Positions 15,385 to 24,135 of a stretch of DNA of 24,184 nucleotides are shown here, in pieces. The stretch covers positions 1-24,184 of the forward strand of contig JAEZCV010000026.1 in NCBI GenBank assembly GCA_023429985.1, in the 5' to 3' direction. The first letter of the stretch is position 1. Every line of letters begins with the position of its first letter. Under the pieces are notes generated by a model, which ran no database searches, had not been told where the DNA came from, and saw only the letters and a program-made list of their open reading frames with translations. The translations under genes were made by a program, and so were the position numbers. This DNA comes from Bacteroidota bacterium. Lineage in GTDB: Bacteria > Bacteroidota > Bacteroidia > Chitinophagales > Chitinophagaceae.

Positions 15385-16485
15385 CTAATCTTTATAATAC
15401 CTTACCGGGTTGGTATTTACGCTGGTTTTAAGGACGGCAAAGGTAGGGAATTTTTTCACCAAAAGGTCATACAGGAGGTCAATGGTAAATTGCTCACTTT
15501 CGAAATGCCCTGTGTCGGCCACCAGGATCTTTCCATCGGCATCAAAAAATTCGTGGTATTTCATGTCTGCAGTAATATATGCCTGGGCACCGCTATGTAT
15601 GGCAGCATTTAATAAAAAGCTCCCGCTGCCCCCGCAAACGGCCACTTTGGAAACCATTTTTCCCCTAAGTTCAGTGTGTCGCAAGCCTTCGGTATTAAAT
15701 ATTTTTTTAATTCTTGAAAGAAAAGTTTGCTCATCCGCAGGCTCCTCCAGTTCGCCTACAACTCCTGATCCTATACCCAGGTGAATATTTTCCATGGTAA
15801 ATATGTCGTAAGCCGGCACCTCGTAGGGATGCGCCTTTACAAGGGCTTCAATAATCTGGCGTTCCAAGAAGAAAGGGAAAACGATCTCTATTTTCGTTTC
15901 CTTTTCATGGTGCTGGCTACCTATCTCTCCCACAAAGGGATCGGCATTTTCGCCAGCCCTGAAAGTACCTGTACCTTCTGTATTAAAACTACATTCGTCG
16001 TATTCGCCTATTTTGCCTCCGCCGGCATCGAAAATGGCTTTTCGAACCTGTTCCGCTTTATCTACCGGGGCAAAAGTGATAAGCCTTCTTAAAATTTTTT
16101 GTTTGGGCTGCAGTATGGAAATATTTTTCAGTCCCAGTTTTTGCGCGATCATTCCATTTACGCCCAGCAACACATTATCCAGATTGGTATGGGCTGCATA
16201 TATGGCTATATCATTTTTAATAGCTTCAATAATTACACGCTCCACATAATTCTTCCCGGTAATTTTTTTCAGACCGCGAAAAATTACCGGGTGGTGTGCA
16301 ACAATGAGGTTGGCATTGCTTTGAATGGCTTCGTTCACTACTGCTTCTGTAACATCAAGCGTACAGATTACACCGGAACATTCCCAGCCCGGACTTCCTG
16401 TTATCAGCCCTGAATTATCATAATCTTCCTGAAGTTCGGGTGCTGCGAATTTTTCAATGGTAGCAATGATTTCGAGGATTTTCAT
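15385..16485 (-). CDS. Nif3-like dinuclear metal-centre hexameric protein (YbgI/YqfO family)
   Basis: A 366-aa protein of the long, YqfO-type form. The two conserved halves of the metal site are visible: N-terminal IVAHHPVIF (61-69, His64 and His65) with AAHTNLD (97-103, Asp103), and C-terminal VADTGHFESEQF (322-333, His327 and Glu331). Between them, about 130-235, is the inserted PII/CutA-like domain (ITFAPVDKAEQVRKAIFDAGGGKIGEYDECSFNTEGTGTFR ... KAHPYEVPAYDI). The family is often annotated 'GTP cyclohydrolase I type 2'; I would not claim that activity. NIF3 proteins form hexameric toroids with two metal ions per subunit. Upstream lies the divergent M32 carboxypeptidase across less than 100 bases. 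Downstream is the zinc-ribbon gene, probably in the same transcript. Confidence 0.92.
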   Translation of the reverse strand: MKILEIIATIEKFAAPELQEDYDNSGLITGSPGWECSGVICTLDVTEAVVNEAIQSNANLIVAHHPVIFRGLKKITGKNYVERVIIEAIKNDIAIYAAHTNLDNVLLGVNGMIAQKLGLKNISILQPKQKILRRLITFAPVDKAEQVRKAIFDAGGGKIGEYDECSFNTEGTGTFRAGENADPFVGEIGSQHHEKETKIEIVFPFFLERQIIEALVKAHPYEVPAYDIFTMENIHLGIGSGVVGELEEPADEQTFLSRIKKIFNTEGLRHTELRGKMVSKVAVCGGSGSFLLNAAIHSGAQAYITADMKYHEFFDADGKILVADTGHFESEQFTIDLLYDLLVKKFPTFAVLKTSVNTNPVRYYKD

Positions 16486-16581
16486 TTGTGAAAGTTAGTA
16501 CATCAAACAAATTTCCAGGGATAATTTGCCAATGTTATAATTAATGTGAAGTTTGCAAACGGCATAATGCCTGACTTAAAA

Positions 16582-18081
16582 ATGACAACACCCAACCTAT
16601 ACGAGCAATACAGGTCCCGTATGCACAGGATCGCCGATATTAATAATGCCAGTGCAGTATTACAGTGGGACCAGGAAACTTACCTTCCTCCAAAGGGTGC
16701 ATCTTTTCGTGGACAACAAATCAGTACTCTTTCAGAAATTTCCCACCAGCTGGCAACAGAGGACTCTTTAGGAGAATTGCTGGAATCACTTGCATCCCGG
16801 GAAGACCTTAATAAAGATGAAAAAAGAAATGTAGTACGAAGCCTGGAAGATTTTAATAAAAGAAAAAAATATACTTCGCAATTTGTAAGGCAACTTTCAG
16901 AACAGGTTAACAGATCGTTTCATTCCTGGATCGAAGCAAGGAAAAATAATTCATTCGATATTTTTTTGCCCGACCTTGAAAAACTGGTTGCTTTAAAAAG
17001 GCAGGAGGCCGAACTGCTGGGATATGAGAAACATCCTTACGATGCTTTGCTTGATGAATATGAAAAAGGGAGTAATGTAGAATTGCTGGATAAAATTTTT
17101 GACAATTTAATTCCCGCCTTGCAGGATTTGTTATTGAAGATTTCAAAGGCACCACAGGTAAATGATGATTTCCTTAGGCAGCATTTTCCAAAACAGGAAC
17201 AGTGGAATTGGGGTATCTTTTTATTAAAGGAAATGCATTTTGATTTTGATGCAGGAAGGCAGGATATGAGTGAACATCCTTTCAGTATTAGTTTTAATCC
17301 TGGTGATGTAAGAGTAACTACACGTGTTGATGAAAAAGATTTCGCGAATATGACCTGGAGTTGTATTCATGAAGGTGGCCATGCTTTGTATGAACAGGGA
17401 CTTTTACAAGAACACTATGGTTTGCCTCTGGGAGAAGCCTGTTCATACAGTATTCATGAATCGCAATCAAGACTTTGGGAAAATAATGTAGGAAGAGGAA
17501 TTAATTTCTGGAAATATTATTATCCAAAATTGCAGCAGCATTTCCCATCGCAGTTGGGAAATATAAGCCTGGGAGATTTTTATAAAGGTATTAATAAGGT
17601 ATCTCCTTCCCTGGTTAGAACCGAGGCCGACGAGATCAGTTACCATTTTCATGTTTTTATCAGGTATGAGTTGGAAAAGCAATTATTGGAAGGAAGTTTG
17701 AATGTAAAGGACATTCCTGCCTACTGGAAAGAACAATATAAAAATTTAATGGGGGTGGAAGTAAAAGATGATGTAAAAGGAAGTTTGCAGGATGTTCACT
17801 GGAGCCATGGCAGTTTTGGGTATTTTCCTACCTACAGCCTGGGGAGTTTTTATGCCGCGCAATTTTACGAGGAAGCCTGCCGGCAAATGCCGGAACTGGA
17901 GGAAGAAATTGCTAATGGCCATCTAATCAACCTTCTAAACTGGTTGAGAAAAAATATTCATGTTAAAGGGAGATTCCATACCAGCGAAGAATTATGTTTT
18001 GAGGTGACCGGTAAAACGCTTGATGTAAGTTTCTTCGTAGATTCACTATTGCGAAAATTTAGATCTTTATATACCTTGTAA
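16582..18081 (+). CDS. M32 family metallocarboxypeptidase (carboxypeptidase Taq type)
   Basis: The start is set at the ATG at 16582 (499 aa), because family members begin close to 'NLYEQY.SRM..IAD...A..VLQWDQETYLPP'. An upstream in-frame GTG at 16546 would add 12 residues without family character. The motifs that define M32 are all visible, numbered from 16582: HPF (232-234), DVRVTTR (242-248), the zinc/catalytic HEGGH (263-267), HESQSR (292-297) carrying the third zinc ligand Glu293, VRTEADEISY, and GSLQDVHW. These zinc peptidases are cytosolic and remove C-terminal residues from peptides with broad specificity, a role in peptide turnover. There is no signal peptide. It is divergent from the Nif3 gene and is followed after 10 bases by a small lipoprotein gene. 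Confidence 0.95.
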   Translation: MTTPNLYEQYRSRMHRIADINNASAVLQWDQETYLPPKGASFRGQQISTLSEISHQLATEDSLGELLESLASREDLNKDEKRNVVRSLEDFNKRKKYTSQFVRQLSEQVNRSFHSWIEARKNNSFDIFLPDLEKLVALKRQEAELLGYEKHPYDALLDEYEKGSNVELLDKIFDNLIPALQDLLLKISKAPQVNDDFLRQHFPKQEQWNWGIFLLKEMHFDFDAGRQDMSEHPFSISFNPGDVRVTTRVDEKDFANMTWSCIHEGGHALYEQGLLQEHYGLPLGEACSYSIHESQSRLWENNVGRGINFWKYYYPKLQQHFPSQLGNISLGDFYKGINKVSPSLVRTEADEISYHFHVFIRYELEKQLLEGSLNVKDIPAYWKEQYKNLMGVEVKDDVKGSLQDVHWSHGSFGYFPTYSLGSFYAAQFYEEACRQMPELEEEIANGHLINLLNWLRKNIHVKGRFHTSEELCFEVTGKTLDVSFFVDSLLRKFRSLYTL

Positions 18082-18091
18082 ACCATATCAT

Positions 18092-18499
18092 ATGAAATTC
18101 ATTTTATCTTTCATACTTGTTGTTAGCATATTTGGTTGTAAGAAAACCATTGAAAACATCCAGAAGAACATAGTGATAGATGCTATGACGAATGGTCAAT
18201 GGAAAGTAATTATATACAAGGAAGGATCTACTGACCGAACAGGTGAATTTCTTAATTATGCCTTTCAATTTTACGAGGCCAACGCTGTTGAAGCCTATTA
18301 TTCAGGAAACCTGGAAAAAACCGGGTCCTGGTCGGCCGATACCGAAGCAAAGACCATAACGGCTTATTTTAATACTAATAATACCCCGCTGAATTTACTG
18401 AATGGAACCTGGAAGGTTGTTGATAACAGCTGGACTTTTGTTGAAGTTACCCAGGAAGTAAATGGAACACTTCACGTGCTCAGGATAGAAAAGATCTGA
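18092..18499 (+). CDS. Small lipoprotein, lipocalin-like in outline
   Basis: A 135-aa protein with a short lipoprotein signal: MKFILSFILVVSIFGC, lipobox SIFGC with Cys16 as the acylation site, followed by KK. The mature part alternates short beta-like stretches ending in WKV or Trp-rich turns (NGQWKVIIYKEGSTDRTGEF..YAFQFYEANAVEAYYSG, TGSWSADTEAKTITAYF, GTWKVVDNSWTFVEV). This pattern is common in the lipocalin-like lipoproteins of Bacteroidota (W..v.Y...G......f.F...G.v.......G.W). I do not recognise a specific family and no ligand can be inferred. It lies 10 bases after the M32 carboxypeptidase gene and is likely co-transcribed. The 92-base gap before the PKD giant shows no good promoter consensus. 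Confidence 0.75.
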   Translation: MKFILSFILVVSIFGCKKTIENIQKNIVIDAMTNGQWKVIIYKEGSTDRTGEFLNYAFQFYEANAVEAYYSGNLEKTGSWSADTEAKTITAYFNTNNTPLNLLNGTWKVVDNSWTFVEVTQEVNGTLHVLRIEKI

Positions 18500-18591
18500 T
18501 TATATTTCCCCACTTCTGGTTGCGGAATAATATTTGCTTTATTGTTTCGTTTGCTTTAATCGCTTACCTATAAACACCCAGATTAAGTACC

Positions 18592-21500
18592 TTGAAAAGA
18601 CTAATCCTTTCTGCCCTGCTTTGTGCTGCTTGTTTTGTGGCGAAGTCGCAATTACCTACGGCAAATTTTACGGCAGCAACAGTTTCGGGTTGTTCTCCCT
18701 TGATTGTGGATTTCCAGGATCTTTCTTCTGGTAATCCAACTAAATGGTCTTGGGATTTTGGAAATGGTGGAACCTCATCCCTTCAAAATCCATCGGCTAC
18801 TTATTTCACTCCGGGGATTTATACGGTCAAGCTTACAGTTACCAATGCTAATGGTACAAATACCCTGGTCAGAACAAGTTTTATTACCATTTATTCCAAG
18901 CCATCCATAAATTTTTCAGTAAATGACAGCATTGGATGCTATCCCTTTCATGTTCAGTTTACCGATCAATCCACTACCGGCCCGGGAACAACAAATAATT
19001 CCTGGTTCTGGGATTTTGGCGATGGTACCCAGTCGAACCAGCAAAACCCAACACATACTTATACCGAGAGCGGCAACTATACTATAGCATTGAAAGTAAC
19101 CAACGACAAAGGATGCTGGAGTGTATTTTCAAAACAAAACTTTATACGTATTAACGGAGGAGTTACTTCTGATTTCATCAATAGCCAGCCCACCGTTTGC
19201 CAGCCACCTTATGCCATAAGCTTTACACAGCAGTCAACAGGAACCGGTTCAACTTCTTTTACCTATTTCTGGGATTTTGGCGATGGCAATACCTCTACCG
19301 AAGCAAATCCTGTGCATTTATACCAGAGCCCTGGAAATTATACTGTAAAACTGGCAACAACCAGTTCGCTTGGATGTACCGATACCATGACCAAGGTTAA
19401 CCAGCTTAATTTTCTGGATATTCAACCTGCAACCAATGCGCCGGATAGTATTTGTATAAATGAAGCTATAGTTTTACAAAATCTTACAACGCCTGCACCG
19501 GTTTCTGCGAGTTGGGATTTTGGTGATGGAACAAATTCCACTCAAACTAATCCACAAAAATCCTGGGCTTCACCTGGAATTTATAATATCAGGCTGATAA
19601 ATACCTACAGTTATTGCCAGGATACGCTCGACCATGAAATTGTTGTTTCACCCAGGCCAACCGCGGCATTTACTTCTGCTGACACGGCACGTTGCCAGCC
19701 TCCATTGACTGTGAATTTTCAAAACCAGTCGCAGGGTGGCGTTAGTTATTTCTGGGATTTTGGTGATGGAAATACTTCAACTGAAACATCTCCTTCGCAT
19801 ACCTATTTATCATTTGGAAACTTTACAGTTTCACTGATTGTAACCAACAGTTTTGGTTGCACCGATACGGTAACCAAAAATGACTTCATTAAGATCATCC
19901 GTCCTCAAATAACTATACCCATGCTACCGCTGGAAGGTTGCGTACCCTATGGCGTAAACTTTACAGCCAACATTGCCACACTCGACGAGGTAACTTCATA
20001 TTTATGGGATTTTGGTGATGGAAATACTTCAACCAGTGAAAATCCCTATCATACTTATCCTAACCAGGGCACCTATGATGTTACCTTAACAATTACAACA
20101 AGTACAGGATGCACAGAATCCACAACACTGAATTCGGCCATAAAGGTTGGAAGAAAACCCATCATAGATTTTTCTGCAATGCCTTCAACTTCATGTGCCT
20201 TCCAGGATATTCAATTTACCGATCTAACCAATGAAGCAGATAAATGGACCTGGCATTTTGGTGATGGTGAAACCTCAACCGAACAACATCCTTCACATGA
20301 ATACGCGGATACAGGAAGATTTGATGTGATGCTGATAGCGGTAAACAATGGTTGCGAAGATTCGCTTACGAAACCTGAATACATCACCATAAAACCACCT
20401 ATTTCAAAATTTGGATATATTCCTGACTGTACAAACAGGCTAAGATTTTCTTTCAGAGATTCCTCTATTGGAGCCACATCATTGTTGTGGGATTTTGGCG
20501 ATGGTAATACATCAACGCTTCAACACCCCGATCATATTTATACAAATTTTGGAACCTATACGGTAACGCTTACTGTTACCAACGATACTTGTGAACATTC
20601 TTACAGCAGGGATATAAATGTATTTGAAGAAAACCTCAATTTTAATGCAGCCGATACTGTAGCATGTAAAACTGCCTATATCAATATGAGCGCCAACAAT
20701 ATTAATTTCAACAATATTGTAAGTTATTATTGGGATTTTGGAAACGGCACCACTGCCACTACCTCGGGCCCTTATGTAAATTCTACATTCAATACTTCGG
20801 GATTGTTTACTGTTAGCTTAACCACAACAGATATTTATGGATGCCCCACTACAAAAGTTAAAACCAATTATATACGCATCCAGGGTCCTGAAGCAGATTT
20901 TAGTGCAGATAATGTGGCAGGCTGCATAGGACTTACCACTCTTTTCAACGATTCATCAACAGGAGATGGTAACAGCGAAATAGAAAACTGGTTATGGGAT
21001 TTTGGCGATGGTAGCATTGAAAGTTTTAATGCTCCGCCATTTCAACACGTTTATAATATACCTGGGAAATTTTCGGTTAAACTAACGGTTACGGATGCCA
21101 ACGGATGTAAGGACAGTTTAATAAAAACGAATATTATAAATGCAACAGATCCTAAGGCAAATTTTGTATCGGCAGACACCTTATCATGCCCCGGTAGCCC
21201 CGTAAATTTTCAAAACACTTCATCGGCAATTAATTATACAAGCAGCTGGAGTTTTGGAGATGGAGATCAATCTACAGTTAAGCATCCCGATCATTCTTAC
21301 ATGGATACGGGTATGCATTCGGTAAAGCTTGTAATTACAGATCAATATGGTTGCAGCGATTCTGTAACGAAAGAAGAATACATAAGAGTCAGCCGGCCCG
21401 TGGCAAGTTTTACAGTAAGTGATTCTGTAAGCTCCTGCCTTCCCTTCCAGGTAGATTTTACAAATACATCTCATTACTACAGTTCTTCGCTTTGGGATCT

Positions 21501-22923
21501 GGGCGGGGGAACAAGTTCCCAGGCAAACCCGGTAAATTTTTACGTAATTCCCGGCAGTTACCTTACAAGTCTTGTTGTTACCAGTCCGGGCGGATGCAAG
21601 GACACGGCATACCAGAATATAATTCTTCATGATACTACAGGAACAAGAATAGAATATACTCCGCTGGATGGCTGTTCGCCCCTTACGGTTTTCCTGGATG
21701 CATTTACATCCGGACCCATGCGTTTTACCTGGGACCTGGGCGATGGAAACATTGTTACTTCAGATTCAACCAATCTTACGCACGTGTATACTAATTTTGG
21801 TGATTTTGTTCCCAAAGTAATTATGACCGATCCTGCAGGATGTATCATACCTGTTACGGGTTATGATACCATCCGTATTATTGGTGCAGAAGCAAAATTC
21901 GGTTTAGATAATATGCTATTGTGTGATAGTGGCTGGGTAAATTTTATAGACTCCACAACCAATAACGACTTCCTTACAAACTATACATGGAATTTTGGCG
22001 ATGGAAATACATCTAACCTACAACAGCCTTCTCATTACTATACCGCTCCCGGAATTTATACTGTTTCCTTAGCTGTTGAAACACAAAACCAGTGTGTAGA
22101 TACTTTTAGTTTAACCAATGTGGTAAAAGTGGTGGAAAGTCCACTGATATCTATTGGAGGTGATTCGGTGATTTGCATTTATGAACTCATTACCCATACC
22201 GGTGTATTTGAACGGCCTGATACATCAATAGTTCAGTGGAAATGGGAATTTCCAAATGGCAATTCTTCTATTGTACAATTGCCCGAGCAGCAAAAATATT
22301 CAGCCACCGGCAATTTCATTGTTTCTACCATAGCCACAAACAGTAGTGGTTGCAGGGATACCGCTACCAAAAATATCCTGGTGAACCCGCTCCCTACTGT
22401 AACTATGCCTCCAAGCATTACTAAACAGGCAGGCTTCCCTGTCACCATTCCGGCGATGTATACTTCAAATGTTATCGATTATACCTGGGCTCCATCCTCA
22501 ACATTAAGTTGTGAAAATTGTGCGCAGCCACTTGCCGATCCAAAGTTCAATACAATTTATAACGTTGCTTTTGTTGACAGTAATGGATGCCGAAATACTG
22601 GGCAGATCGAAGTGATTGTTTTTTGTGTGAATGCGAATGTTTTTATTCCCAATACTTTTTCACCTAACAATGATGGCAGCAATGATGTTTTTTACGTAAG
22701 AGGAAAAGGATTGGAAAGAGTGAAAACACTGAGAATTTTTAATCGCTGGGGCGAGGTGGTATTTGAAAAAAATAATTTCCCCGTAAACGATGCATCTTTT
22801 GGTTGGAATGGAACATTTAAAGGCAATAAGGCCCAGCCGGATGTATATGTTTACCAGGTGGAGGTTTTTTGTGAGAATAGTGACATCATCCGTTACGAAG
22901 GAAACGTTGCCCTAATTCAGTAA
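18592..22923 (+). CDS. Giant surface protein with 15 PKD repeats and T9SS type B sorting domain
   Basis: A 1443-aa protein. The best start is the TTG at 18592, since it alone places a proper signal peptide at the N-terminus (MKRLILSALLCAACFVAKSQ). Fifteen PKD domains follow, at about 83-residue spacing. Their WDFGDG-type motifs start at residues 54, 140, 227, 308, 388, 472, 554, 633, 714, 802, 886, 968, 1047, 1133 and 1218 (the last degenerate, WEFPNG). Most repeats carry one Cys near the start (GC.P..V.F) and one near the end (GC.D), so intradomain disulfides are possible. A SprB-type Ig-like unit (YTWAPSSTLSCENCAQP) leads to the C-terminal domain (about 1351-1443: FIPNTFSPNNDGSNDVFYVRG...FNRWGEVVFE...YVYQVEVFCENSDIIRYEGNVALI), the 'gliding motility-associated'/type B sorting signal. 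It should be exported by the T9SS and kept at the surface. An adhesin or scaffold role is inferred. PorP/SprF follows directly. Confidence 0.93.
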   Translation: MKRLILSALLCAACFVAKSQLPTANFTAATVSGCSPLIVDFQDLSSGNPTKWSWDFGNGGTSSLQNPSATYFTPGIYTVKLTVTNANGTNTLVRTSFITIYSKPSINFSVNDSIGCYPFHVQFTDQSTTGPGTTNNSWFWDFGDGTQSNQQNPTHTYTESGNYTIALKVTNDKGCWSVFSKQNFIRINGGVTSDFINSQPTVCQPPYAISFTQQSTGTGSTSFTYFWDFGDGNTSTEANPVHLYQSPGNYTVKLATTSSLGCTDTMTKVNQLNFLDIQPATNAPDSICINEAIVLQNLTTPAPVSASWDFGDGTNSTQTNPQKSWASPGIYNIRLINTYSYCQDTLDHEIVVSPRPTAAFTSADTARCQPPLTVNFQNQSQGGVSYFWDFGDGNTSTETSPSHTYLSFGNFTVSLIVTNSFGCTDTVTKNDFIKIIRPQITIPMLPLEGCVPYGVNFTANIATLDEVTSYLWDFGDGNTSTSENPYHTYPNQGTYDVTLTITTSTGCTESTTLNSAIKVGRKPIIDFSAMPSTSCAFQDIQFTDLTNEADKWTWHFGDGETSTEQHPSHEYADTGRFDVMLIAVNNGCEDSLTKPEYITIKPPISKFGYIPDCTNRLRFSFRDSSIGATSLLWDFGDGNTSTLQHPDHIYTNFGTYTVTLTVTNDTCEHSYSRDINVFEENLNFNAADTVACKTAYINMSANNINFNNIVSYYWDFGNGTTATTSGPYVNSTFNTSGLFTVSLTTTDIYGCPTTKVKTNYIRIQGPEADFSADNVAGCIGLTTLFNDSSTGDGNSEIENWLWDFGDGSIESFNAPPFQHVYNIPGKFSVKLTVTDANGCKDSLIKTNIINATDPKANFVSADTLSCPGSPVNFQNTSSAINYTSSWSFGDGDQSTVKHPDHSYMDTGMHSVKLVITDQYGCSDSVTKEEYIRVSRPVASFTVSDSVSSCLPFQVDFTNTSHYYSSSLWDLGGGTSSQANPVNFYVIPGSYLTSLVVTSPGGCKDTAYQNIILHDTTGTRIEYTPLDGCSPLTVFLDAFTSGPMRFTWDLGDGNIVTSDSTNLTHVYTNFGDFVPKVIMTDPAGCIIPVTGYDTIRIIGAEAKFGLDNMLLCDSGWVNFIDSTTNNDFLTNYTWNFGDGNTSNLQQPSHYYTAPGIYTVSLAVETQNQCVDTFSLTNVVKVVESPLISIGGDSVICIYELITHTGVFERPDTSIVQWKWEFPNGNSSIVQLPEQQKYSATGNFIVSTIATNSSGCRDTATKNILVNPLPTVTMPPSITKQAGFPVTIPAMYTSNVIDYTWAPSSTLSCENCAQPLADPKFNTIYNVAFVDSNGCRNTGQIEVIVFCVNANVFIPNTFSPNNDGSNDVFYVRGKGLERVKTLRIFNRWGEVVFEKNNFPVNDASFGWNGTFKGNKAQPDVYVYQVEVFCENSDIIRYEGNVALIQ
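18740..22260 (+). repeat. DNA-level repeat array encoding the PKD domains
   Basis: Fifteen diverged copies of a roughly 250-bp unit. Most differ clearly at the DNA level, but the core motif is close: the 29 bases at 19753-19781 are identical to 20005-20033 (repeats 5 and 6, 252 bases apart). Similar 'gattttggcgatgg' cores recur at repeats 2, 3, 8, 10 and 14. The array could gain or lose units by in-frame recombination. Confidence 0.75.
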
Positions 22924-22925
22924 GC

Positions 22926-23930
22926 ATGAAAAAGAAAATATTAACCCTGTTCGCTTTTGTTTGCTGGTTTGTTTCACCGGCCCAGGATATTCATTTCTCG
23001 CAATTCTTTGAAGCACCGCTTTTAAGGAATCCTTCGCTGGCAGGAATTTTTCATGGCGACATCAGGGTGCAGGCAGTTTACCGCGACCAGTGGAACAGTG
23101 TAACAACAGCTTACAAGACAACATCTATGAACGCGGAATATAAATTTCCGGTGGGAAAAGGTTCTGATTTTGTTACGGCCGGACTGCAATTCATGCACGA
23201 CCGGGCAGGAACGGTTTCATGGGTTTCCACCCATGTTTTACCTGCATTGAACTATCATAAATCACTGAGCACGGAACACAACCGCTATTTATCTGTGGGT
23301 TTTATGGGGGGTCCTGTATGGCGCCATTTCGACCGCAGCAAAATGACAACCAACAGCATGTACGATGGAATGGGTGATGGAGAAACCTTTGTTCAACCCA
23401 AATACACTTACATTGATGCTGCAGCCGGAATAAGTTATAATTCGCAACTAAATGCAGATCCCGAAAACAACTATTACCTCGGAATTGCTTATCATCACTT
23501 CAATAAGCCTAAAAATTCCTTTTACAGAGATGCTTCTGCAGAAATGGATCCAAAATGGGTAGCTTCTGCGGGCATACGATTTTCGGTTACCCCTGCCAGT
23601 TATCTTACCATTCAATCGGATTATTCCATCCAGGGCAGTTTCAGTGAAATTATGGGTGGTGCGTTGTATGGAATTAAGATAGGTCCCGACCTTTCCAAAC
23701 CATTATATACAATTCATGGAGGATTATTTATGAGATGGGACGATGCACTGATACCGGTGGTAAAGCTGGACTATGCCCCGTTTTCAGTTTCGCTTAGTTA
23801 TGATGCCAATATTTCAAAGTTAAGAACCAGCAGCTATGGGCGTGGTGGGTTTGAACTGGGAATTTCTTTTGTTGCCTTCACACAAAAAAATAATTCCAGC
23901 ATAAATGCGGTGCTGTGCCCGAGATTTTAA
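22926..23930 (+). CDS. PorP/SprF family type IX secretion system outer-membrane protein
   Basis: A 334-aa protein with a signal peptide (MKKKILTLFAFVCWFVSPAQ, cleavage before DIHFSQ). The mature start, QDIHFSQFFEAPLLRNPSLAGIFHGDIRVQAVYRDQW, is the hallmark of the PorP/SprF family: 'D.hFSQ....P...NPa.aG.......YR.QW'. The rest alternates amphipathic beta strands, as in an outer-membrane barrel (14 or so strands expected), ending in a phenylalanine (CPRF). In Flavobacterium, SprF is needed for secretion of the adhesin SprB, and such genes commonly sit just after a type B cargo gene. Here the ATG is two bases after the PKD giant's stop (TAA-GC-ATG), so the two are surely one operon. The inferred role is to export or anchor that specific partner. 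Length is typical. Confidence 0.93.
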   Translation: MKKKILTLFAFVCWFVSPAQDIHFSQFFEAPLLRNPSLAGIFHGDIRVQAVYRDQWNSVTTAYKTTSMNAEYKFPVGKGSDFVTAGLQFMHDRAGTVSWVSTHVLPALNYHKSLSTEHNRYLSVGFMGGPVWRHFDRSKMTTNSMYDGMGDGETFVQPKYTYIDAAAGISYNSQLNADPENNYYLGIAYHHFNKPKNSFYRDASAEMDPKWVASAGIRFSVTPASYLTIQSDYSIQGSFSEIMGGALYGIKIGPDLSKPLYTIHGGLFMRWDDALIPVVKLDYAPFSVSLSYDANISKLRTSSYGRGGFELGISFVAFTQKNNSSINAVLCPRF

Positions 23931-23979
23931 TGGTGAGTGGTGAGTAGTGAGTAGAGAGTGGTGAGTGGTGAGTGGTGAG
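23931..23979 (+). repeat. Left heptamer tandem array (7 units, consensus TRGTGAG)
   Basis: Seven consecutive 7-base units begin directly after the PorP/SprF stop codon: TGGTGAG, TGGTGAG, TAGTGAG, TAGAGAG, and TGGTGAG three times. Only two positions vary. It is in inverted orientation to the array at 24136-24184. Because the period is 7 it is not coding-like; open frames through it give meaningless S/T/H-P-L peptides. Confidence 0.95.
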
Positions 23980-24135
23980 CCTTCCTAGGTGGTGCGTTGG
24001 GAATGGTGAATTCAATTGCCTTGAGGCTTGTGATCCTTGTGCTTCGCTAAAGGCGAAACTGTGGTTTGAAAAATAATTTATTAAACAACAATCCTTTTGC
24101 CAATTGGACCTCAAATTTTTACCGTAAAGCATTGA
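23980..24135. other. 156-base spacer between the inverted heptamer arrays
   Basis: No gene is recognised. It includes a small hairpin, TTCGC-TAAAG-GCGAA (about 24042-24056), and a short direct repeat, CTTGTG-ATC-CTTGTG, before it. The right part is AT-rich. No transposase fragment or attachment site is visible. Confidence 0.5.

Noticed and set aside
16546..16581. GTG start giving a 12-residue longer M32 carboxypeptidase
   Set aside because: The extra residues have no family similarity; the ATG at 16582 fits the usual N-terminus. The palindrome GTTTGCAAAC at 16551 may instead be regulatory, but is too short to call.
18740..22260. Regular repeats that might suggest a CRISPR array
   Set aside because: The period is about 250 bases, in one open frame encoding PKD domains. 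No direct-repeat/spacer structure and no cas genes.
23878..24132. Open frame (84 codons, minus strand) covering the left heptamer array and spacer
   Set aside because: Its S/T/H/P-rich end is just translation of the 7-base repeats and the rest lies antisense to the PorP/SprF gene and in the spacer. No coding character.
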